Shown here: one piece after another, positions 1-5,623 of the stretch | How positions within the stretch are numbered: the stretch's first letter is position 1 | How the letters are laid out: every line of letters starts with the position of its first letter | Origin: JBGOTP01 sp041476545 | GTDB lineage: Bacteria > Acidobacteriota > Vicinamibacteria > Vicinamibacterales > CAVVIG01 | Assembly (NCBI GenBank): GCA_041476545.1 | Contig: JBGOTP010000158.1 | Location: forward strand, 1-11,071 | Direction of reading: 5' to 3' | DNA: 11,071 nt | The notes under the pieces: model-generated | Database searches by the model: none | Seen by the model: the letters and a program-made list of their open reading frames with translations, nothing else | What the model was told of the DNA's origin: nothing | Position numbers and translations under genes: made by a program

Positions 1-670
1 CCACGCCCATCGAATGGCCCTGCGTCGCGTCAAACCGGTTCGACACGAACTCGAACTCCGCGATCGAATCGCGGCTGTAGCGCGGCTCGGTCGTGCTCGT
101 GACGCTGTTGGTGACCTGCTGGCCGTCCATGTTGATCTGGAAGGCGACCTGCGCGCGCGGGATCGGCGACTCGCCGCCCGCATTGGAGCGGCTCCCCGGC
201 GCCAGCAGCGTCAGGTCCAGCCAGTTCCGGCCGTTCACCGGCAGATCCTGCACCTGCCGCTGATCGATGTTGCCGCTCACCGTCGACGAGGTCATGTCGA
301 GGAGCGGCGCTTCGCCGGTCACCTTGACCGTCTCCTGCAAGGTCGAGGGCGCCAGTTGCAGATTCAGCACCGCCCGCTGGTTGACCTGCATCTGTACACC
401 GGCTCGCTCGACGGTGCCAAACCCGGCCAACTCGGCGGTAAGCCGGTAGGTCCCGATCCGCAGGGGCAGACGGAACGCGCCTGCGCCATCGGTCACCGCG
501 ACGAACGTGTTCCCGGATTCTTCGTTAGTCGCCGTTAGCGTGACGCCAGGCAGCACGCCGCCCGTCGTGTCGGTGATTGTGCCGGTCACGGTCGCTTCCT
601 GCGCATACACAGAAAGCGGTAATGTCAGGAAGATCGCAGTCACGAGTAGCCAGAGGATCTGTCGATTCAT
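1..670 (-). CDS. TonB-dependent receptor with carboxypeptidase-regulatory-like N-terminus (partial, 5' end only)
   Basis: This is an outer-membrane receptor of the kind that imports large or scarce substrates using TonB energy; the substrate cannot be told. The reading frame is open from the ATG at 670 to the window edge (223 residues seen; base 1 belongs to an incomplete codon), so the barrel is missing. Residues 1-23 form a signal peptide (hydrophobic WLLVTAIFLTLPL, cleavage after VYA). Residues about 25-108 are a carboxypeptidase-regulatory-like beta-sandwich (GTITDTTGGVLPGVTLTATN; GTYRLTAELAGF). Residues about 112-223 begin the plug (VTGEAPLLD, LPVNGRNW, DSIAEFEFVSNRFDA), the pattern of Oar-like receptors abundant in Acidobacteriota. 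The start is supported by AAGGAGG (minus strand, 681-687) ten bases upstream and by a strong promoter further up. It is divergent from the porin gene. An antisense open frame at 14-538 is a shadow. Confidence 0.9.
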   Translation of the reverse strand, partial: MNRQILWLLVTAIFLTLPLSVYAQEATVTGTITDTTGGVLPGVTLTATNEESGNTFVAVTDGAGAFRLPLRIGTYRLTAELAGFGTVERAGVQMQVNQRAVLNLQLAPSTLQETVKVTGEAPLLDMTSSTVSGNIDQRQVQDLPVNGRNWLDLTLLAPGSRSNAGGESPIPRAQVAFQINMDGQQVTNSVTSTTEPRYSRDSIAEFEFVSNRFDATQGHSMGV

Positions 671-711
671 GACGGAGATCCCTCCTTGGGATCGAGTTGG
701 TTGGTGGTGCC

Positions 712-740
712 TGTATAGTGCCGACGCGAGACGCTGTCAA
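712..740 (-). promoter_or_regulatory. Sigma70-type promoter for the TonB-dependent receptor
   Basis: On the minus strand a perfect -35 hexamer TTGACA (740-735) is followed by exactly 17 bases and TATACA (717-712, 4 of 6 to TATAAT). This predicts a start near 705 and a leader of about 35 bases that carries AAGGAGG at 681-687 before the ATG at 670. Sequence match only; no transcript evidence. Confidence 0.65.
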
Positions 741-765
741 TGCGTTTTCTTGGTGCACCTCGAAG

Positions 766-779
766 GACCTCCGACCTCC
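766..779. repeat. Tandem heptamer direct repeat GACCTCC x2 upstream of the receptor promoter
   Basis: GACCTCC occurs twice back to back (766-772 and 773-779). It lies in the divergent intergenic region, about 26 bases upstream of the receptor's -35 box (roughly -61 to -74 from the predicted start). A regulator-binding direct repeat is possible, but the unit is short. Confidence 0.35.
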
Positions 780-842
780 CGATTGGGCCTGACTTGTGAG
801 ATTCTCTAGGCGACTGTTCGCGTTCTTGGAGGGCTCGGGACA

Positions 843-2129
843 ATGTGCGCTCGATCGGTGAAACGGCGTCGCTTCAGGACCAAAACGCTCGCGAGAGTGT
901 CGCACCTCGTCGGGGCCTTCTTGTCTGCCTACCTTGGACCCGGCATGGCCGTCGCGGCACAGGATCGACCGACGGAGTCGGTCGATCGCTTGGCGGATTG
1001 CGCCCGTCAACCGATGTCGGACTCGCGGCGCCCGACGTCCGGTCTCGTGCGCCCTTTCGACACGGCCGCCATGGGGTGTGCAGAACAAGATCCGCAGGGG
1101 AGCTCACCCGAGGTGGGACAGCACGAATACCCCAGCCTGCACTTCTCCGCCTTCGGCGACTTCAATTACGCGGCCACGAGCCGGCGCCGGCCCGAAGATG
1201 CGCGCGGCTTCAGCGAAGGCCAGTTCGCGATTCATCTGGCCTCGGAGCTGTCTCCGAGGGTGAATTTTTTCGGCGAGTTGACGCTTACGGCACGACCGGA
1301 CGGGGGCACGGGCTCGCCTGCGGCACCCGGATTCAATCCTGAGGTGGAGCGCGCAATCATACGCTTCGATGAAAGCGACCGGCTCAAGGTGTCGTTCGGT
1401 CGCTATCACACGCCGATCAACTGGTGGAATACGGCGTTCCATCACGGCCAGTGGCTCCAGACGACGATCGGCCGTCCTGAAATGGTGCAGTTCGGCGGCC
1501 GTTTTCTGCCCATACATTTTGTCGGTGCTCTGGTCGAGGGTGCCGTGCCGGCGTCCGGCTGGCACGTGAACTATCAGGCAGGTCTCGGTAACGGCCGGGG
1601 ATCGGTGATCAGCCGCGCCGGCGATCCGGGAGACAGCAACGGAAAGCGTGCCTGGCTGATGAACGTGTTTACCAAACCCGATCGCCCTTTCGGGCTTCAG
1701 CTTGGCGGCTCGGCGTATTTCGATACCGTCACGGTCGCAGGCGGGCGGGAATTCGGTGAGCAGATCGTTGCCGCGCACGCCGTGTGGCAGAAGGAAGATC
1801 CGGAGGTCATCGCGGAGATCGCCGGCGTCCGGCACGAAGAGAGCGGGCAGGCCGTGTCGACCTGGAGTCACGCCTTCTACATCCAGACGGCCTACCGCCT
1901 GCCCGTGCTCGATCGGCTGTGGAAGCCGTACTACCGTTTTGAAAAGATCGCTGTCTCGAGATCAGACCCTGTGTTCCTGACCGTGTCGATGCTCGATGAG
2001 TCGATCGTGGGCGTGCGGTACGACGCGTCAACGTACGTCGCGATCAAGGGAGAATACCGCGTCCTTCGTCGGATCGTGGGGAGCCCGCTCACCCGTGGCG
2101 GCTTCGTGCAGGTCAGCTTCACGTTTTGA
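843..2129 (+). CDS. Outer-membrane beta-barrel (porin-like) protein
   Basis: This is a 428-residue exported protein that probably forms an outer-membrane barrel. The start at 843 has GGAGGG (828-833) nine bases upstream. A basic N-terminus (KRRRFRTK) and hydrophobic stretch (about 20-38) end in AVAA-Q, a plausible signal peptide. From about residue 97 there are alternating aromatic/polar strands (LHFSAFGDFNY, VNFFGELTLTA, RLKVSFGRYHTP, FGLQLGGSAYF, RLWKPYYRFEKI). The chain ends in VQVSFTF, the terminal-Phe signature recognised by the BAM complex. The 'SFGRYHTPINWWN' segment resembles barrels of the phosphate-selective porin O/P group and related uncharacterised porins, but specificity is not established. 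The region 41-95 is low in barrel character and may be a linker. Its stop overlaps the start of the PBP-like gene, suggesting co-translation and a shared solute. No convincing promoter was found in 741-842. Confidence 0.75.
   Translation: MCARSVKRRRFRTKTLARVSHLVGAFLSAYLGPGMAVAAQDRPTESVDRLADCARQPMSDSRRPTSGLVRPFDTAAMGCAEQDPQGSSPEVGQHEYPSLHFSAFGDFNYAATSRRRPEDARGFSEGQFAIHLASELSPRVNFFGELTLTARPDGGTGSPAAPGFNPEVERAIIRFDESDRLKVSFGRYHTPINWWNTAFHHGQWLQTTIGRPEMVQFGGRFLPIHFVGALVEGAVPASGWHVNYQAGLGNGRGSVISRAGDPGDSNGKRAWLMNVFTKPDRPFGLQLGGSAYFDTVTVAGGREFGEQIVAAHAVWQKEDPEVIAEIAGVRHEESGQAVSTWSHAFYIQTAYRLPVLDRLWKPYYRFEKIAVSRSDPVFLTVSMLDESIVGVRYDASTYVAIKGEYRVLRRIVGSPLTRGGFVQVSFTF
963..987 (+). other. Perfect 11-bp inverted repeat inside the 5' end of the porin gene
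   Basis: GATCGACCGAC (963-973), a three-base spacer GGA, then the exact complement GTCGGTCGATC (977-987). It covers codons 41-49, immediately after the predicted signal-peptide cleavage site. In RNA it would be a stable GC-rich hairpin; in DNA it could be a dyad operator. There is no T-run after it, so it is not an ordinary intrinsic terminator. Confidence 0.6.
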
Positions 2130-2632
2130 TGGACGCCACCATGCTGCCATGGCGATATTCAGGGCTGCTCGCGCTGCTCCTGGCAATCGGCCTCGTGTTC
2201 GGCGGCGCGTCGCGGGCGTGGAGCCAAACCCCCGGCGACGTCGCCGTGGTCGTCCATCCCGATGTGGCCATCGACAACCTGTCCTTTGCAGAGCTCCGCC
2301 GGATCGTCCTCGGAGATCGAGAATTCTGGCCGTCGAGCATTCGCATCGTGTTGCTGGTGCGGGCGCCGGTCGCCCACGAACGCGACGTCGCTGTGAAAAC
2401 CGTGTGTCAGATGACCGAGGCCCAGTTCCGGCAACACTGGATCGCCAAGGTCTTTCGTGCGGAGACTCCCACCGCGCCGAGAATCGTGTACTCCGGGGAG
2501 ATGGCGGCCGACTTGGTCAGGCGAATGCCGGGCGCGATGACGTTCCTCGACGCGTCGAATGCGGTCGGAGGTCTGAAGGTGCTGAAGATCGACGGAAAGC
2601 TTCCGGGCGAGCCCGGATACCTTCTGCGCTGA
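2129..2632 (+). CDS. Small periplasmic phosphate-binding-protein-like (PBP superfamily) protein
   Basis: This is a 167-residue exported protein resembling half of a PstS-type periplasmic solute-binding protein. The ATG at 2129 overlaps the porin stop in a TGATG junction, the reason I prefer it; TTG 2126 or ATG 2141 are alternatives. Residues about 8-33 are a signal peptide (hydrophobic GLLALLLAIGLVFG, cleavage near SRAWSQ). The mature part has the family pattern: a first strand VAVVVHP, the LSFAELRRIVLGDREFWP segment seen after 'L..IF.G....W' in phosphate-binding proteins, then IRIVLLVR, an F..HW helix, and a closing 'MPGAMTFLDAS...GLKVLKIDG', the usual G.I.Y....V..L.I motif in altered form. 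It is about half the length of PstS and has no ABC permease or ATPase beside it, so it may be a capture or sensing protein for whatever the porin passes. Ligand unknown. It converges on the kinase gene with a 10-base gap. Confidence 0.75.
   Translation: MDATMLPWRYSGLLALLLAIGLVFGGASRAWSQTPGDVAVVVHPDVAIDNLSFAELRRIVLGDREFWPSSIRIVLLVRAPVAHERDVAVKTVCQMTEAQFRQHWIAKVFRAETPTAPRIVYSGEMAADLVRRMPGAMTFLDASNAVGGLKVLKIDGKLPGEPGYLLR
2602..2617. other. GC-rich hairpin at the convergent end of the PBP-like and kinase genes (possible bidirectional terminator)
   Basis: TCCGGGC (2602-2608) and GCCCGGA (2611-2617) are perfect complements and form a compact stem-loop just before the PBP-like stop. A second, weaker stem (CGCTGA 2627-2632 with TCAGCG 2643-2648) contains both convergent stop codons. 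Neither is followed by a clear T-run on either strand, so the terminator role is tentative. Confidence 0.3.
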
Positions 2633-2642
2633 ATGCCGGCTC

Positions 2643-5027
2643 TCAGCGAAGCGACGATCCGCGCGGGACGCCGACCTTGTTCAGCAGACGCTCGAAGCGA
2701 GGATCGCCACGCAGCGGCTCGAACCACGGCGCGACGCGAAGCTGGACCATTGAAAAGTCGTGCTCTTCATATGCACGCTCCAATGACTGGAGCGCGCGAC
2801 TTGTCTCGCCGCGGGCGGTATAGATGAGCGCCGCCGCCGATGCTGGAACGTACTCGCGTTCCGCAAGCTTCTGAAGGTCGCGAAGCACGTCCTCAGCTTC
2901 CTTCATGGCGCCCTTCAGGGCATACACTGATCCCAAATGCCCCATGATCACCGGACTACCCTCGGACAACGCGAGCGCGGTCCTCAATTCCGAAACGGCG
3001 TCGTCGTACCGGTGTGCCTGCGCGTCCTCGATGCCCAATCCGCGATGTGCGGCGACCGAGTTCTGATCGAGCTCGAGGGTCTTGCGAAACTGATCGACCG
3101 CTTCACTGTGCCGTCCGGCATACAGCAATGCCCAGCCGAGATCGCTGTTGATGATCGGGGACAGCGGTTCGATTTCTAGCGCGCGCTTCCCCTCGGCAAC
3201 CGCCTCGTCACGACGATCGAGCATCGCCAGATACATCGCGTACTCATTGTGCGCGAAAGCGGAAGTTGGATTGAGGGCGATCCCTTGAGTGAACTCGCGC
3301 GCGGCGGCTGGCCAGTCCCAGTCGAGCCAGAGCTTGATATGGCCGAGGGCGACGTGGGCCTCTGCCAGATCCGGGTCGATCGCGAGGGCCTTTTCCGCCG
3401 CCATCTTGGCCGACGGGATCGCCTCCACCCAATAGGTGCCGAGCAAGAGGTTAGAGTCTGCGAGGCCCGCGTACGCCACCGCGTACTTCGGATCCTGATC
3501 GATCGCCTGCTGGAAATATTCAATCGCCTTCTTGTAACCCGCAATCGTGCCCTTATTCCAATGAAAGCGTCCCTGCAGATACAGCTGGTACGCTTCGGCG
3601 TTCTGCGTATCGCGCCTGGTTGCGCGCTTGATGTCTTCACCAGTCAGCCGGAACCGCAGCTTGTCGAAGATATCAGCGGCGATTTGATCCTGCACGGCGA
3701 GGATGTCGGTGAGCGGCCTGTTGTACTGCCCTCCCCAGAGCTGCGCTCCGTTCGCGACGTCCACCAAGTCTGCCTGGATGACGAGGCGTCCGCCTCGGAC
3801 GGCCGCTCTGCCGGTGATGACTGCCTTGACATTCAAATCCTTTCCGATCTTCTGCGGATCCAGATCACGGCCCTTGTACTTGAACGCCACGCTTCTCGCG
3901 CTCACGCGGAGGCCCGACAGCTGCGACAGGCTGTTGATCAGCGTTTCGGTGATGCCGTCGGTGAGGTACTCGATATCGCCCGTGGCGCCGGTCGCTGTGA
4001 ACGGCAAGACAGTGACAGAGTCGATCGATTGGCTCGTCGCCGGGAGGAGCCGGATGCCAACAGTGGCTGCAAGAGCGATCACGACCAGCAATGCGCTCCC
4101 CCACACCGCGCGGCGCCGCCAGAGCGAGAAGCCCGCCGCCGATAGCGAAGCTGGCTGCGCGACAGCGCGGGCCGAGTCGGTCTCGCGCTTCAGCCGCTTC
4201 AAATCAGCGCGCAGTTCTCCGGCAGTCTGGTACCGGAGGTTGCGATCCTTTTCCAGCGCCTTCGAAATAATGTGCTCGATCTCGGCAGGCATTCGCGGGT
4301 TGTGCACTGTCGGGCGCACAGGCGCGTCGTGGAGGATCGCGTCAAAGATCAACGCGGTAGTCCGTCCCGTGAACGGTTCGTACCCTGTCGCCATCTGGTA
4401 GAGCACGACGCCGAAAGAGAACAGATCGCTGCGCGTGTCGAGATCCTCGCCGCGGACCTGTTCCGGAGACATGTATGACACCGTCCCCAGGGTCATACCC
4501 GAGCCCGTCGTCCGGTCGGTCGTCGCCACCGTCGATGCGCCGGCGCGCGCGTGCGCGGCCAGTTTCGCGAGCCCGAAGTCGAGAACCTTGGCTTGGCCTC
4601 GATCGGTGACGAAAATATTCGCGGCCTTGATGTCACGATGGACCATGGCCTGTGAGTGGGCGGCGTCGAGCGCGTCGACAATCTGCACTGCGAGATCCAG
4701 CAGCAGGTCGAGCGGTACCGCCGCGCCGCCGATGACCTGACGCAGCGTGCGTCCCTCCAGTAGCTCCATGACCACGAAAGGCTGACCGTTGTGCTCGCCG
4801 ATGTCATATACCGAGCAGATGTTCGGATGATTGAGCGAGGACGCCGAGCGGCTCTCCCGCTGGAACCGATCCAGCGCAGCGGAATCTTCGCAGAGCGCTG
4901 GGGCCACGAACTTGACGGCGACGTGACGGCCAAGGCGGATATCCTCGGCGCGATAGACCACACCCATACCGCCTTCGCCAATTTTGTCGATGATGCGATA
5001 GTGCGCGACGGTCGAACCAAGAATCAT
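2643..5027 (-). CDS. Membrane-anchored Ser/Thr protein kinase with TolB-N-like domain and TPR repeats
   Basis: This is a 794-residue Hanks-type kinase, expected to phosphorylate Ser/Thr in the cytoplasm. Kinase domain about 10-275: glycine loop GEGGMG (17-22), catalytic Lys39 in VAVK, helix-C Glu58, HRD 130-132 with K134 and N137, DFG 150-152, and SPE 187-189 in the APE position; all catalytic residues are present. A single hydrophobic segment (about 308-328) follows the basic WRRR. Residues about 335-465 match the TolB N-terminal-like/FlgO-type domain found in adenylate-cyclase-type and kinase proteins ('VTVLPFTATG', 'YLTDGITETLINSLSQL', 'GRAAVRGGRLVIQADLVD'). TPR units run from about 477 to 750, before the common ending 'F..LR.DPRF..LL...G'. 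This predicts an extracytoplasmic TolB/TPR sensor half. I chose Met at 5027 because family members begin at this point ('LG..ltHYrI...IGeGGMG') and because the open frame further upstream overlaps the [2Fe-2S] gene; ATG 5129 is an unlikely alternative. Confidence 0.92.
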   Translation of the reverse strand: MILGSTVAHYRIIDKIGEGGMGVVYRAEDIRLGRHVAVKFVAPALCEDSAALDRFQRESRSASSLNHPNICSVYDIGEHNGQPFVVMELLEGRTLRQVIGGAAVPLDLLLDLAVQIVDALDAAHSQAMVHRDIKAANIFVTDRGQAKVLDFGLAKLAAHARAGASTVATTDRTTGSGMTLGTVSYMSPEQVRGEDLDTRSDLFSFGVVLYQMATGYEPFTGRTTALIFDAILHDAPVRPTVHNPRMPAEIEHIISKALEKDRNLRYQTAGELRADLKRLKRETDSARAVAQPASLSAAGFSLWRRRAVWGSALLVVIALAATVGIRLLPATSQSIDSVTVLPFTATGATGDIEYLTDGITETLINSLSQLSGLRVSARSVAFKYKGRDLDPQKIGKDLNVKAVITGRAAVRGGRLVIQADLVDVANGAQLWGGQYNRPLTDILAVQDQIAADIFDKLRFRLTGEDIKRATRRDTQNAEAYQLYLQGRFHWNKGTIAGYKKAIEYFQQAIDQDPKYAVAYAGLADSNLLLGTYWVEAIPSAKMAAEKALAIDPDLAEAHVALGHIKLWLDWDWPAAAREFTQGIALNPTSAFAHNEYAMYLAMLDRRDEAVAEGKRALEIEPLSPIINSDLGWALLYAGRHSEAVDQFRKTLELDQNSVAAHRGLGIEDAQAHRYDDAVSELRTALALSEGSPVIMGHLGSVYALKGAMKEAEDVLRDLQKLAEREYVPASAAALIYTARGETSRALQSLERAYEEHDFSMVQLRVAPWFEPLRGDPRFERLLNKVGVPRGSSLR

Positions 5028-5040
5028 ATGGGGTGGGCGG

Positions 5041-5069
5041 ATGGTAGAGTCGGCACCCGACCAAGTCAA
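5041..5069 (-). promoter_or_regulatory. Candidate kinase promoter giving a near-leaderless transcript
   Basis: On the minus strand TTGACT (5069-5064, 5 of 6 to consensus), 17 bases, then TACCAT (5046-5041, 4 of 6). The predicted start near 5034 lies only about seven bases before the kinase ATG at 5027, which has no visible Shine-Dalgarno sequence. The spacer contains a small dyad, GTCGG-CAC-CCGAC (5049-5061). Confidence 0.45.
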
Positions 5070-5080
5070 GGGATCGTTGA

Positions 5081-5109
5081 TTGAGGGTAGAATCGGCGCC
5101 AGCCAAAAT
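5081..5109 (+). promoter_or_regulatory. Candidate promoter of the molybdenum hydroxylase operon
   Basis: TTGAGG (5081-5086) and CAAAAT (5104-5109) are 17 bases apart, each 4 of 6 to the sigma70 consensus. They sit about 50 bases before the first gene of the operon and are arranged back to back with the kinase promoter candidate. The match is modest. Confidence 0.3.
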
Positions 5110-5159
5110 GCCCTGTCGGGGTCGCCCATACGCGCGCGATTTTCAAAGGGGAGCTCCAG

Positions 5160-5621
5160 ATGCCAAGGTTCACGTTCCGGCTCAATGGCCGCGCAGTCGC
5201 CGTGGACAGCTGGGATCCGGCGCAGCCGCTCCTCTACGCGCTTCGCGGCCCGCTGGCGCTGCACGGGCCGAAGTTCGGCTGCGGCCTCGGACAATGCGGA
5301 GCTTGCACGGTCCTGGTCGACAAGACGGCTACACGTTCGTGCACGCTGCCTGTGAGCGTCGCGGCAGGGCGCGACATCACCACGCTCGAGGGACTCGGCA
5401 CGCCTGAGAAGCCGGATCCGGTGCAGGCCGCGTTCATCGCCGAGCAGGCGGCCCAGTGTGGCTACTGCACCAACGGCATGATCGTGGCCGCCAAGGCGCT
5501 GCTGTTGCGGACGCCGAAACCAACGCTCGAGCAAATCAAGCAGGGATTGGCGGGTAACCTTTGCCGGTGCGGGACGCATACACGCATCCTGCGCGCGGTC
5601 ATGCGCGCCTCACAGGCGTAG
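5160..5621 (+). CDS. [2Fe-2S] subunit of a molybdenum hydroxylase (isoquinoline 1-oxidoreductase alpha / CoxS type)
   Basis: This small electron-transfer subunit (153 residues) would pass electrons from the molybdenum site of the partner encoded next to it to an outside acceptor. The N-terminal plant-ferredoxin-type cluster is held by Cys41, Cys46, Cys49 and Cys61 (FGCGLGQCGACTVLVD). The C-terminal helical cluster domain is held by Cys100, Cys103, Cys135 and Cys137 (QCGYCTNGM; NLCRCGTH). All eight ligands are present, and the length is normal for the family. The start at 5160 has GGGGAG (5148-5153) six bases upstream. There is no signal peptide, although the large subunit carries a Tat signal, so this subunit would be exported by piggy-back on it. 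The next gene begins two bases after the stop. No FAD (middle) subunit gene is present, which fits the two-subunit isoquinoline-oxidoreductase layout rather than the three-subunit CO-dehydrogenase or xanthine-dehydrogenase layout. Confidence 0.93.
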   Translation: MPRFTFRLNGRAVAVDSWDPAQPLLYALRGPLALHGPKFGCGLGQCGACTVLVDKTATRSCTLPVSVAAGRDITTLEGLGTPEKPDPVQAAFIAEQAAQCGYCTNGMIVAAKALLLRTPKPTLEQIKQGLAGNLCRCGTHTRILRAVMRASQA

Positions 5622-5623
5622 TC

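Noticed and set aside
14..538. 174-residue plus-strand open frame opposite the TonB receptor
   Set aside because: Arg/His-rich shadow; the minus strand encodes a clear receptor N-terminus that is open to the edge.
1265..1270. T6 run in the porin gene as a frameshift or phase-variation site
   Set aside because: The run is short and the frame is intact through it with continuous barrel-like sequence.
1104..1871. 255-residue antisense open frame opposite the porin gene
   Set aside because: No signal, no domain, composition of a shadow frame; the plus-strand product has a barrel pattern and terminal Phe.
5028..5579. 184-residue N-terminal extension of the kinase open frame
   Set aside because: It would run antisense through most of the well-supported [2Fe-2S] subunit gene; kinase homology and the usual family N-terminus begin at Met 5027.
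5561..5623. Upstream start for the molybdopterin subunit (21 extra residues)
   Set aside because: It would overlap the small-subunit gene by about 60 bases and push the Tat motif away from the N-terminus; ATG 5624 fits better.
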